Program-made: the position numbers and the translations under genes
In this document: piece after piece, positions 18,967-26,540 of the stretch
Numbering within the stretch: position 1 is the stretch's first letter
Layout: every line of letters starts with the position of its first letter
Notes under the pieces: generated by a model
What the model was told of the DNA's origin: nothing
Databases searched by the model: none
The model's input: the letters and a program-made list of their open reading frames with translations, nothing else
NCBI RefSeq assembly: GCF_016093295.1
Contig: NZ_JAEDAL010000001.1
Span: 496,001 to 560,000, forward strand
Source: Inhella gelatinilytica
Lineage (GTDB): Bacteria > Pseudomonadota > Gammaproteobacteria > Burkholderiales > Burkholderiaceae_C
DNA length: 64,000 nt
Direction: 5' to 3'

Positions 18967-19484
18967 AGGCCCAACAGGCGCTTGCGCAGGCCCGGCTCCG
19001 AAGTGGCCGGGTGCAGCCAGATGCCAAAAAATCGCGCCGCCGCCTCCCGGTCCAGTTGCCCAGGGCGGGGCTGACCGTTGTGCCAGAAGCGCGCGCCCTG
19101 CTGAGGCTCGTGCACGCCACGCAGCCGGTCGCCTTCCCGCACATCGGGGAAGGCGGTCTTCAGCGCCGCCAGCCAGCGCTCGGCCTGTTCGGGGGCCAAC
19201 TCGCCCTGTCGGCGCATTTCATCGAGGGATCGTTCGGCGATTCGCTGCCCCTTCAGCTCGCGCGCATAGACCAACTCCAATGCGAAAGCCTGCTCGGCCC
19301 AGCGCTCAGCGTTCAAAGGCTGCGGCGCCAGCAGGCGCGCGTCGTAGACGTGCAGGCCGAAGTAGCGAAAGCGCCCCTCGCTGCGCAGTGGCCAGTCCTC
19401 GTGGGCCTGCGCGGCAGCCCCCAGGAGGCCGCCCAGGCCCACCAGCAAGGCCTCACGCCTTGACCAAGGTGACCTGAACCACAT
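18963..19484 (-). CDS. Chalcone-isomerase-like exported protein
   Basis: 173-residue protein with an N-terminal signal sequence (SRREALLVGLGGLLGAAAQA) and a chalcone-isomerase-like domain: GRFRYFGLHVYDARLLAP, then FALELVYARELKGQRIAERSLDEM, and a C-terminal FFGIWLHPATSEPGLRKRLLG. Bacterial members are not known to make flavonoids; the fold binds fatty acids. The ATG at 19484 overlaps the end of the upstream methyltransferase gene by 32 bp; an in-frame TTG six codons further upstream is possible. The stop shares GTGA with the MFS start. The context suggests handling of modified fatty acids outside the cytoplasm. Confidence 0.82.
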   Translation of the reverse strand: MWFRSPWSRREALLVGLGGLLGAAAQAHEDWPLRSEGRFRYFGLHVYDARLLAPQPLNAERWAEQAFALELVYARELKGQRIAERSLDEMRRQGELAPEQAERWLAALKTAFPDVREGDRLRGVHEPQQGARFWHNGQPRPGQLDREAAARFFGIWLHPATSEPGLRKRLLGL

Positions 19485-20676
19485 CGGTGTTGCCCGTTTC
19501 AAAAGCAGCCTCGCAGTACGCCAGGTAGAACTCCCACAGGCGCTGGAAGCGCGTGTCGAAGCCCTGTGAGTGAACCTCCGTCAAGCGGGCCATGAAATCA
19601 GCGCGCCAACGCTTGAGGGTTTCGGCGTAGTCCAGACCAAAAGAGAAGCTGGTTTCGATCCGCAGGCCGGCCGCATGGGCTTGTTCGCGCAGCACGCGCG
19701 GGCACGGCAACATGCCGCCTGGGAAGATGTACTGCTGAATGAAGTCCGTGCCCCGTCGGTAACGTTCAAACAGGTCATCCCGAATCACGATGCTCTGAAC
19801 ACAGGCCCGGCCGCCGGGTTTGAGCATGCGCGCCACCGTTTGGAAATAGGTCGGCCAGTAGGCCTCGCCCACGGCCTCGATCATTTCGATGGAGACGATG
19901 CCGTCATAGCGGCCGACATCAGGGCCATCGGTGAGGTCGCGGTAGTCCTGCAGGCGCAGATCGGCCTTCAGCCCGGCTTGACCCAAGCGCTCGCGTGCAT
20001 AAGCGAGCTGCTCGTCCGAGAGCGTGATGCCGGTGACCTGGAGACCGTAGTGGCGCGTGGCGCGCTCGGCAATGGCGCCCCAGCCGCAGCCAATCTCCAG
20101 CAGGCGCTGACCCGGCGCCAAGCGCAGCTCCTGCAGGGCCCGGTCCATCTTGGCGTGTTGAGCCGCCTGCAAGCTCATGCCACGGCCGCCTTCAAACCAG
20201 GCGCTGCTGTAGTTCATGCTCGGGTCCAGCCAGAGCTTGTAGAACGCATTGCCCAGGTCGTAGTGCGCCACGATGTTGCGGCGGCTCCCAGCCTTGTTGT
20301 TACGGTTCAGCCAGTGCTTGATGCGGTAGGCCAGCGCGCCCCACCACCGGCCGTAAATGGCGGATTCCAGCGCGTTGCGGTTGCGCAGGAAGAGCGTGAG
20401 CAGGGCGGCCAGATCGGGGCTACTCCAGTGGCCCTCGACGTAACTCTCGGCAAAGCCGATGTCGCCGCGCTGCAGCGTGGCCTGCGCCAGCGCCCAATCG
20501 TGGATGCCCATAGCGGCGCGGGGGTGCAGGGGCTGACCGGCGTGCAGCGTGCTGCCGTCTGGCAGTTGCAAATCCAGGCTCCCGTACTGCAACCGCTGCA
20601 GCAGTTTGAAGACGGTGCGCACCGCCGCCGGCGCGTCGGACGGCGGGGTCAGGGTTTTGACGAGCGTGGTGTCCAT
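19453..20676 (-). CDS. Cyclopropane-fatty-acyl-phospholipid synthase-like SAM methyltransferase
   Basis: 407-residue CfaA-type enzyme that transfers a methylene or methyl group from SAM to unsaturated acyl chains of membrane phospholipids. Motif I is LLEIGCGWGAIAERA; the lipid-site sequences are HYDLGNAFYKLWLDPSMNYSS and VSIEMIEAVGEAYW, and IVIRDDLFERYRRGTDFIQQYIFPGG follows. The N-terminal domain includes GHWSSPDLAALL. The ATG at 20676 overlaps the DUF1365 stop by one base (TGATG). In clusters of this composition the methyltransferase acts with the FAD oxidoreductase and DUF1365; in Rhodobacter such genes are in an RpoE singlet-oxygen regulon (recalled). Whether the product is a cyclopropane, methyl-branched or furan fatty acid cannot be told from sequence. 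Confidence 0.93.
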   Translation of the reverse strand: MDTTLVKTLTPPSDAPAAVRTVFKLLQRLQYGSLDLQLPDGSTLHAGQPLHPRAAMGIHDWALAQATLQRGDIGFAESYVEGHWSSPDLAALLTLFLRNRNALESAIYGRWWGALAYRIKHWLNRNNKAGSRRNIVAHYDLGNAFYKLWLDPSMNYSSAWFEGGRGMSLQAAQHAKMDRALQELRLAPGQRLLEIGCGWGAIAERATRHYGLQVTGITLSDEQLAYARERLGQAGLKADLRLQDYRDLTDGPDVGRYDGIVSIEMIEAVGEAYWPTYFQTVARMLKPGGRACVQSIVIRDDLFERYRRGTDFIQQYIFPGGMLPCPRVLREQAHAAGLRIETSFSFGLDYAETLKRWRADFMARLTEVHSQGFDTRFQRLWEFYLAYCEAAFETGNTDVVQVTLVKA

Positions 20677-21443
20677 CAGCGGCTCACGAGTTCGGTTGGA
20701 GGAAGGGGTTTGCTGAACCAGGGCACGCCTTTGAGCCACAGGCGCAACGCGTGCCAGTGGATGCGCGCCACCAGCATCCAGCTGTGCAGGGGCTGGGCCA
20801 GGGCGGCGCGGCGCAGGGCCGCGGCGCTCAACGGCTCCAACTGGCCGGCGATGCTGGTTTGCAGCAAGGCGCGGCCGCTGTCGTCGTCGAGGTCGATGCG
20901 GGCGATGCAGCGGGCATCGCTGCCGGTGCGGCGGTGGAATCGGAAGCGGTATTGGCCCTGCACTTTTGCAAAGGGCGAGACGTGGAAGACCTTGCGCGCC
21001 TGCACCTCGGCGCCGTAGGCCAGGCCCTCGCCTTCCAGCAGGTAGACATGCCGCTCGCCAAAGGTGTTGTGCACCTCAGCCAGTACGGCCCGTACGGTGC
21101 CGTCACGACGCTCGCAGTACCAAAAACTCACCGGCTTGAAGGCATGGCCCGCCACTCGGGGGAAACATTGCAGCCAGATTTCTCCGTCCACGCCGTCAAT
21201 GCCCTCGCGCTCCAACAAGGCTTCGCACCAAGCCAGGGCGTCCTCGCCGCCCTCGCCATGGTCGGCGTCGTGAAACGATACCCAGGCCCGACGGTTGCGG
21301 TGCAGCGCCGGCTCGGGGCGGATTCGGAGGCTCCGCATGGGCAGCATCAAAAAGAAACTGTCCACTTCGAACGCATGGGGGTGCGGGGCCATCCGCCGAT
21401 GACGGACCGGGCCACGACCCACATGGGCACGGTTCAAGCCCAT
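20676..21443 (-). CDS. DUF1365 family protein
   Basis: 255-residue protein of the DUF1365 family. Family marks: VGRGPVRHRRMAPHPHAF at the N-terminus, GEIWLQCFPRVAGHAFKPVSFWYC, AVLAEVHNTFGERHVYLL, and KVFHVSPFAKVQGQYRF. It is almost always found between an FAD amine-oxidase-like gene and a cyclopropane-synthase-like gene, as here. The activity is not established. The ATG at 21443 overlaps the FAD gene by 10 bp; the longer upstream frame lies inside that gene and was rejected. It ends in a TGATG overlap with the methyltransferase. Confidence 0.9.
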   Translation of the reverse strand: MGLNRAHVGRGPVRHRRMAPHPHAFEVDSFFLMLPMRSLRIRPEPALHRNRRAWVSFHDADHGEGGEDALAWCEALLEREGIDGVDGEIWLQCFPRVAGHAFKPVSFWYCERRDGTVRAVLAEVHNTFGERHVYLLEGEGLAYGAEVQARKVFHVSPFAKVQGQYRFRFHRRTGSDARCIARIDLDDDSGRALLQTSIAGQLEPLSAAALRRAALAQPLHSWMLVARIHWHALRLWLKGVPWFSKPLPPTELVSR

Positions 21444-22867
21444 ACCCGCTCCAACGCGTTTTCCAGCGCGTGGGCCGCTTGCAAGCCCGACCACAGGCCG
21501 TCCTCATGGAACCCGTAGCGGGCCCAGGCGCCGGCGAACCAAACCCGGTGGTGGCCTTGCAGTTCGGGTAAGCGGGATTGCGCCCGCACCGCGCCTTCGT
21601 CAAACACCGGATGAGCGTATTCAAACTCGCGCGCTGGGCCTTGGGGTTCCCGCCGGGGGTTCAAGCTGACCACCACGGGCGCCTGCCAGGGCAAAGGCTG
21701 GAGCTTGTTAATCAGGTAGTGCAAGCACACCGGTTGATCGCCCGGCCCCGCTTCAAAATTCCAGGCCGCCCAGGCCTGAGTGCGGCTTGGCAGCACATCA
21801 GCATCGCCATGCAAAACGGCCCGGTTCTTTTGATAGCGAATGGCGCCGAGAACCGCGCGCTCGGCCGGGCGGGCTTGGTCGCCCAACAACGCCAAGGCTT
21901 GGTCACTGTGACAAGCCAAGATCACCGCATCAAAGTGCTGTTCTCCAGAGGGGCTCTGTAACCAAACGCCTTCTGAAGCGCGCCGCACGGCCAGAACGGG
22001 TTCCGCCGAACGCACGCACACCGTTTGCGGCAAAGCCACTTGCAATCGACGAACGTATTCGCGCGAGCCCCCTTGAACCGTGAACCACTGGGGCCGGTTT
22101 TCAACTTGCAAGAGCCCGTGGTTGTGGCAGAAGCGAATCAAGGTGCCGATGGGGAACGCCAGCATTTGCTGGACCGGGCAGGACCAGATGCACGCAACCA
22201 TGGGCAGCAAATAGAGCTCGCGAAAGGCCGCCCCAAATTGGCGCCGATCCAGGAAAGCGCCCACGGGCTCGGCCAGGGCCTGGTCGTCCCCGCGTTCCGC
22301 CAAAGCGGTGCATTCGCGGTTGAACCGCAACAGCTCCGTCAACATGGACCAAAAGCGAGGGCGGAGCAGGTTGCTTCGCTGGGCAAACACGCTGTTCAGA
22401 TCGGATCCGCACCACTCCAAACCCTGCGCCTGAACGGAGAAGCTCATGTCGCTGCGGGCCATCGGAACCGCCAGCTGACGGAACAACTCCTGCAGCAGGG
22501 GATAGGTGCGCTCGTTGAACACCAAGAATCCGGTATCGACCCCGTGGGAGTGCCCCGCTTGTGTCCAGTCCACGGTGTGCGCGTGCCCGCCCAATCGGGG
22601 CTCGGCCTCAAACAGCGTCAGCTCAAACCGGCCCCTCAGGGCCCAAGCCGCCCCCAGCCCTGAAATGCCGCCGCCCACGATGGCCACCCTTTGGGGTCGT
22701 GGGCCGGCTGACGGCACCGCAGGCCCGCGCAGCCTCAGCCAGGGCAGCAGGTGCAAGGCATGTCCCACCGCCTGCGCCCCCACTCCCGACAATGGCGACT
22801 CCGCACCGCGCGTCACCCGACCTTGCCCCGAGCCCCAAGCACCCGTTGTTTGCAGAGTGTTCAACAT
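21434..22867 (-). CDS. FAD-dependent oxidoreductase (amine-oxidase/phytoene-desaturase-like), first gene of the operon
   Basis: 477-residue flavoprotein. The dinucleotide motif VAIVGGGISGLGAAW begins at about residue 61, followed by the acidic FEAEPRLGGHAHTVD. The C-terminal FAD site is FAGAWARYGFHEDGLWSGLQAA. Family members beside DUF1365 and cyclopropane-synthase-like genes are thought to oxidise acyl chains. The 60-residue N-terminal extension is unusual, since relatives begin close to the glycine-rich motif. The ATG at 22867 is nevertheless supported because the 17 nt ending in it (TTTGACCAAGACAAATG) nearly duplicate those before the divergent regulator. It heads the nine-gene operon. Confidence 0.88.
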   Translation of the reverse strand: MLNTLQTTGAWGSGQGRVTRGAESPLSGVGAQAVGHALHLLPWLRLRGPAVPSAGPRPQRVAIVGGGISGLGAAWALRGRFELTLFEAEPRLGGHAHTVDWTQAGHSHGVDTGFLVFNERTYPLLQELFRQLAVPMARSDMSFSVQAQGLEWCGSDLNSVFAQRSNLLRPRFWSMLTELLRFNRECTALAERGDDQALAEPVGAFLDRRQFGAAFRELYLLPMVACIWSCPVQQMLAFPIGTLIRFCHNHGLLQVENRPQWFTVQGGSREYVRRLQVALPQTVCVRSAEPVLAVRRASEGVWLQSPSGEQHFDAVILACHSDQALALLGDQARPAERAVLGAIRYQKNRAVLHGDADVLPSRTQAWAAWNFEAGPGDQPVCLHYLINKLQPLPWQAPVVVSLNPRREPQGPAREFEYAHPVFDEGAVRAQSRLPELQGHHRVWFAGAWARYGFHEDGLWSGLQAAHALENALERVWA

Positions 22868-22881
22868 TTGTCTTGGTCAAA
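22867..22881. promoter_or_regulatory. Operator-like repeat O1 at the FAD oxidoreductase start
   Basis: TTTGTCTTGGTCAAA, an imperfect dyad, matches the O2 site at 12 of 15 positions and includes the first base of the FAD gene's ATG (read on the minus strand it is TTTGACCAAGACAAATG). A TTGGTCA direct repeat occurs at 22873-22879 and again at 22891-22897. Binding by the adjacent MerR/B12 regulator is inferred from position and repetition. Confidence 0.5.
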
Positions 22882-22929
22882 TTGACTATGTTGGTCACAA
22901 TTGCAGCATACAAATTCAAACAAAGCAAC

Positions 22930-22944
22930 TTTGTCCAGGACAAA
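22930..22944. promoter_or_regulatory. Operator-like palindrome O2 at the CarH-like gene start
   Basis: TTTGTCC-A-GGACAAA is a perfect 7+7 bp inverted repeat ending on the first base of the regulator's ATG. It also contains the only Shine-Dalgarno-like sequence (AGGA), so a bound protein would cover the start site. This suggests autorepression by the MerR/B12 protein (inference). The remaining divergent region (22882-22929) contains TTGACT at 22882-22887, a possible -35 for the plus strand, without a clear -10. Confidence 0.55.
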
Positions 22945-23918
22945 TGGAAGTCGACCTCACCCCTTCCGGCATGGGCATCGCCGCCGTTGAGCGGGATACC
23001 GGCCTGTCAAAAGACTTGCTCCGTGTGTGGGAGCGGCGCTATGGATTCCCCCAGCCCCACCGAGACGCGGTGGGAGACCGCCTGTATCCGCTGGAGCAGG
23101 TTCAACGACTGCGCCTGATCAAACGCCTGTTGGATGCCGGCCACCGCCCACATCAAGTGGTGGCCCTGCCCGAAGAAGCGCTGGCCGCTCGGCTGCAGGC
23201 GCTACCGCCCCTCTCACGAGACCCCAAGGAACCGCGCACGGCCGCCGCGGAGGCCAGCGTGACCGACCTGGATGTCCTGCTGGCACCCCTGCTGCGCCAT
23301 CAGCCGCATGAGTTGATGGATCGCCTACAGGCCGAGTTGTTGCGATTGGGCCTGAAGGCCTACATCACCGACCGGTTGGCCCCGCTGATTGAGAGGGTCG
23401 GGCAGCTGTGGGCTGAAGGGCGCGTGCAAATCCACGAGGAGCACCTGTTTTCCGAAGTGGTGCAGCAGCAATTGCACCGCGCCATGGCGCAGCTGGGTTC
23501 GCCCAGCCCCCACCACCGGCCGCGCATCTTGCTGACCACGCTGCCCGGTGAGTCCCACGGATTGGGCTTGATGATGGCGCAGTGCCTGCTGGCAGCTGAA
23601 GGCGCCGAGTGCCGCTCGCTCGGGCTGGAGACCCCCATCCCCGAGGTGCTGGAAGCCTGCCAGCGCCACCAAGCCGACGTGCTGGCTCTGAGTTTTTCAA
23701 GCTACGCCAGCGCCGCACTGATTGAGTCCGGCATGACCGCTCTGGCAGCTGGCTTGGGCGATCGCACTTTGATCTGGTGCGGAGGCCGGGCTGCGGGGCT
23801 GAGCCGGCCCCTGGTTCGGCGCCTGCCAACCGTTCAAGTGACGGCGGAACTGGGCGATTTGGTGGTCGCCGTCCAAGCTTGGCGCGCCCATCACCCACTC
23901 CCCAGCCCGACCCAATAA
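22944..23918 (+). CDS. MerR-family transcriptional regulator with B12-binding domain (CarH/LitR-like photoreceptor)
   Basis: 324-residue regulator. The N-terminal MerR winged helix has TGLSKDLLRVWERRYGFPQP (about 19-38), the form typical of CarA/CarH/LitR. A four-helix B12 cap domain carries W-x9-E-H: Trp156, Glu166, His167. The Rossmann-like cobalamin domain has Glu203-x-His205-x-x-Gly208, so the lower axial histidine is kept, with Glu where DxHxxG has Asp. These are the residues by which CarH binds adenosylcobalamin and responds to light by losing the adenosyl group and leaving DNA. So a dark repressor of the divergent operon is the likely role. The ATG at 22944 fits the family N-terminus and lies in an operator-like palindrome. 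A terminator hairpin follows. Confidence 0.88.
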   Translation: MEVDLTPSGMGIAAVERDTGLSKDLLRVWERRYGFPQPHRDAVGDRLYPLEQVQRLRLIKRLLDAGHRPHQVVALPEEALAARLQALPPLSRDPKEPRTAAAEASVTDLDVLLAPLLRHQPHELMDRLQAELLRLGLKAYITDRLAPLIERVGQLWAEGRVQIHEEHLFSEVVQQQLHRAMAQLGSPSPHHRPRILLTTLPGESHGLGLMMAQCLLAAEGAECRSLGLETPIPEVLEACQRHQADVLALSFSSYASAALIESGMTALAAGLGDRTLIWCGGRAAGLSRPLVRRLPTVQVTAELGDLVVAVQAWRAHHPLPSPTQ

Positions 23919-23944
23919 AAAACCCGGCGCGCGGCCGGGTTTGC
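23911..23944. terminator. Bidirectional rho-independent terminator
   Basis: AACCCGGC (23921-23928) pairs with GCCGGGTT (23934-23941) around a 5-nt loop. An A-run (about 23915-23922) on one side gives a U-tract for minus-strand transcripts of the ABC operon, and TTTG serves the plus strand after the CarH-like gene. Confidence 0.85.
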
Positions 23945-23960
23945 AATGGGGTGGAGCCGG

Positions 23961-24842
23961 TCAGCCCGCTTGGCGGCGCTTGACGATCCAGGCGTAGCCG
24001 CACAGCAGGGCCACTGCGGTACCGGCCACAAACTCGGGCGTGGCCAGTCCGGTGAACACCGATTGGTAGAACTCCGCCTGGGTCATCGGGGTGAGTTCGC
24101 CATCGTCCATATGGCGGGCATTGATGCTGTTGAGCATCACCCGCGCCAGGTTTTGCGTGGGCGTCAGCGCATGCTCAATGAAGCTGTTCCAGGCGCCGCG
24201 GAACGTCTTCTCAGTGGCGGGGTAGTTGGCTAAGAAAGTGGCCACCACGGCAAGGAGCGGCAGGGCCAGGCGCTTGAGCCAGGCCGAAGCCGCCATCAGC
24301 AGCAGGACCACGGGCGCCAACCACAGCGTCTCAAAGAAGAGGGCCGTCACCGCGGGCAAAAAGCCCGAGACCGCCGGAGCCAGCGCCTGCCCCCAGGCCA
24401 CTTGGCCCAGTGCGTCCAAGCCCGCCCATTTGGCAACCAGCAGGGGCGAGATGAGCGCACCCGCGCCCAGTCCCAGCACCAAGGCACCCAGCGGGAACAG
24501 GAGCGCATGTGCCACATAGGTCGCCCCCAAGGACTCCGTGTGCGTGCTGGGCAGCGAGAGCCAGAACTCGATGGAACGATCCTGCACGTCACGACGTCCC
24601 AGGCCGGGAGCCTTGAACAGCACGGTCACCCACGCAATGGTGGCGCAGGTGATGGCACCAATCAGCAGCGGCATGCCAGCAACAATGTGCAGCGGCAATT
24701 CCTTGGGAAACTTGACCTCGCCAAACGGCAGGCTAACCAACACCAGAGCGGGAATCAGGCCGACCATGATCAGCCAGATCCAGCGGTGTTGCAGCCATTC
24801 GCGCAACACCAGGGTCTTGAAACGGGTTGTACTGAAGTTCAT
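23961..24842 (-). CDS. ABC transporter permease
   Basis: 293-residue inner-membrane protein with about six hydrophobic helices (for example WIWLIMVGLIPALVLVSLPF near the N-terminus and EFVAGTAVALLCGYAWIV at the C-terminus) and no recognisable ATPase part. It follows the ATPase gene by 17 bp on the same strand, so they form an exporter of the YtrB-like type. A mid-protein segment, RRDVQDRSIEFWLSLPSTHTES, matches the cytoplasmic loop seen in such permeases. Substrate unknown, perhaps a peptide or antibiotic. Confidence 0.82.
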   Translation of the reverse strand: MNFSTTRFKTLVLREWLQHRWIWLIMVGLIPALVLVSLPFGEVKFPKELPLHIVAGMPLLIGAITCATIAWVTVLFKAPGLGRRDVQDRSIEFWLSLPSTHTESLGATYVAHALLFPLGALVLGLGAGALISPLLVAKWAGLDALGQVAWGQALAPAVSGFLPAVTALFFETLWLAPVVLLLMAASAWLKRLALPLLAVVATFLANYPATEKTFRGAWNSFIEHALTPTQNLARVMLNSINARHMDDGELTPMTQAEFYQSVFTGLATPEFVAGTAVALLCGYAWIVKRRQAG

Positions 24843-24859
24843 GTGAGTCTCCTACTGGC

Positions 24860-25738
24860 TCAGGCGCGCGGCGCCAGTTCGGGTTTGCGCGTCAGTGCCA
24901 CAAACAGATCCACCAAGCTGGGACGGAAGCGCTGGCCCAGCTGCTCCAGGTGCGGCGGCGGCGCGCCGTCAAACAGCGCGGCGCTCTTGCCCCCCATCGC
25001 GCGGTAACGCAACAGCGGGTGCGCAGCCGCCACCGCATCGGCGGCCTCGGCATCGTGGGCCAGGGCGACAAAGCGGCTTTCCATGGCTTCCAGGCTCAGG
25101 TTCAGCACCAGCTTGCCCTCATCCATCATCAGCACGTCGGTGAGCAGGGCTTCGATTTCTTCCACCTGATGGGTCGAGATCAGCACGCTGCGTTCGCCGT
25201 CGCACCACTCGTCAATCAGCATCTCGTAAAACGACTTGCGCGAGATCACGTCCAGCCCCAGCGTGGGTTCGTCCAGGATCATCAGCTTGGCATCGATGGC
25301 CGCAATCAGCGCCAGATGCACCTGCACCACCATCCCTTTGGAGAGGCTGCTGACTTTGTCCTTGAGCCCCACCGAGGTGCGCGCGAGCAGCTGTTTGGCC
25401 CGCGCGGCGCTGAATTTGGGCTGCAGGCCCGTCATCAGCGTGATCAGCTCGTGCACCCGGGCCCAGCGCGGCAACACGGCCACGTCGGGGATGTAGCTCA
25501 GCTCGGTCAACAGGGCACTGCGCTCCCGCACCGGGTCCAGGCCCAGCACCGAGAGTTCGCCCTCCACCCCCTTGAGGCCGACCAGCGCCTTCATCAGCGT
25601 GGTCTTCCCCGCGCCGTTGTGCCCCAAGAGGCCCACCACCCGGCCCTTGGGCAGGCTGAAGGACACCTCGTCCACCGCCGTCTTCTTGCCGTAGCGCATC
25701 GTCACGCCGCGGGCTTCGATCAGGTTCTGACTCATCAT
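24860..25738 (-). CDS. ABC transporter ATP-binding protein
   Basis: 292-residue ATPase subunit. Walker A GHNGAGKTTLMKAL is near residue 40, the Q-loop lies before LPRWARVHEL, the signature is the atypical LSKGMVVQVHLAL (LSKGM in place of LSGGQ), Walker B is LMILDEPTLGLD, and the switch His is in ISTHQVEE. The LSKGM form is characteristic of the YtrB subgroup controlled by YtrA-type GntR regulators, which is exactly the gene found upstream. ATG at 25738 shares ATGA with the stop of that regulator, so it is translationally coupled. Confidence 0.93.
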   Translation of the reverse strand: MMSQNLIEARGVTMRYGKKTAVDEVSFSLPKGRVVGLLGHNGAGKTTLMKALVGLKGVEGELSVLGLDPVRERSALLTELSYIPDVAVLPRWARVHELITLMTGLQPKFSAARAKQLLARTSVGLKDKVSSLSKGMVVQVHLALIAAIDAKLMILDEPTLGLDVISRKSFYEMLIDEWCDGERSVLISTHQVEEIEALLTDVLMMDEGKLVLNLSLEAMESRFVALAHDAEAADAVAAAHPLLRYRAMGGKSAALFDGAPPPHLEQLGQRFRPSLVDLFVALTRKPELAPRA

Positions 25739-26088
25739 GCATGCTCCCAGTTCAGGTCTTTGGCCGACAGGCCGAGGCGGCGCAGGCGCTCGCGCAGAAC
25801 CGGCCATTCTTCGCGCAAAAAGGCCTCTCGCTCGGTGTGCAGCAGCCGATCTCGCGCCCCTTCGGTCACATACATGCCCAAACCGCGCCGCGGTTCCAGA
25901 AAGCCCTCGTCCACCAACGACTGCAGCGCACGGCTCACGGTGAGCGGGTTGATCAGGTATTGCTGCGCCAGTTGGCGCACCGAGGGCATGGGCTGCCCCT
26001 CGGGCGGCTCGCCGTCCAGCAGTTGCCCGGCCAGTTGCTGGGCCAGTTGCCGGTAGATCGGCGCCGTGTCATTCCAGTTGTTGAGCAT
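25735..26088 (-). CDS. GntR-family (YtrA-type) transcriptional regulator
   Basis: 117-residue short GntR protein: winged helix APIYRQLAQQLAGQLL...PSVRQLAQQYLINPLTVSRALQSLVDEGFLEPRRGLGMYV, then a C-terminal helical tail of about 40 residues (DRLLHTEREAFLREEWP). No large effector domain is present, as in the YtrA subfamily. It heads the ABC exporter operon and probably represses it. ATG at 26088 has GGAGGG nine nt upstream; a longer in-frame reading to 26154 lacks family similarity. Confidence 0.9.
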   Translation of the reverse strand: MLNNWNDTAPIYRQLAQQLAGQLLDGEPPEGQPMPSVRQLAQQYLINPLTVSRALQSLVDEGFLEPRRGLGMYVTEGARDRLLHTEREAFLREEWPVLRERLRRLGLSAKDLNWEHA

Positions 26089-26125
26089 CGAGCCCTCCAC
26101 AAGGGGTGTGTTGCTGATGTAGCAC

Positions 26126-26154
26126 ACTATGCCGCCGACGCCGATGGACCCCAA
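26126..26154 (-). promoter_or_regulatory. Candidate promoter of the GntR-ABC operon
   Basis: On the minus strand TTGGGG (26149-26154) and CATAGT (26126-26131) are 17 bp apart. The -10 overlaps the inverted repeat TAG-CACA-CTA (26120-26129), a plausible autoregulatory site for the GntR protein. Confidence 0.35.
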
Positions 26155-26243
26155 GCGGGGGGCGATGCGCTGCAGGCGGCGGGCGACGAACTGCAGATGG
26201 GTAGGATGAAACGCTGCAGCTCTTGAAACCCTTGCTCCGACCC

Positions 26244-26513
26244 ATGCTCACACTCACCCTACTGGTTTTGGCCGCCTTGTGCGGCGCGCTCGCTTGGGAC
26301 GCCCTGCGGCTGCGCGGGCCCGCCCGACTGCCCCACTCCGAGGTGATGAAGATGCGCGGGCAAGATCCAACTGCCTTGTCACCGCAGAAGCAACAGGAAC
26401 TTCAGGCTTTTGAGCGCCAGCACTGGATCGGGAACCCCAACTTCGTGGGTTGGGGGTTCGCGCTTTTTGGCGTGCTGTTTCTCTTGACTGCATTGGTGCG
26501 CATGACCGCCTAA
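26244..26513 (+). CDS. Hypothetical two-helix membrane protein
   Basis: About 89 residues, with an N-terminal membrane helix (LTLTLLVLAALCGALAWDAL), a polar middle (SEVMKMRGQDPTALSPQKQQ) and a second helix at the C-terminus (GWGFALFGVLFLLTALV). I do not recognise a family. The start is uncertain: TTG at 26223 would add seven residues, and neither start has a clear ribosome site. It precedes creA by 27 bp on the same strand and may be co-transcribed with it. Confidence 0.5.
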   Translation: MLTLTLLVLAALCGALAWDALRLRGPARLPHSEVMKMRGQDPTALSPQKQQELQAFERQHWIGNPNFVGWGFALFGVLFLLTALVRMTA

Positions 26514-26540
26514 GCCCCCCACCTCCACCGGCAACTTCCC

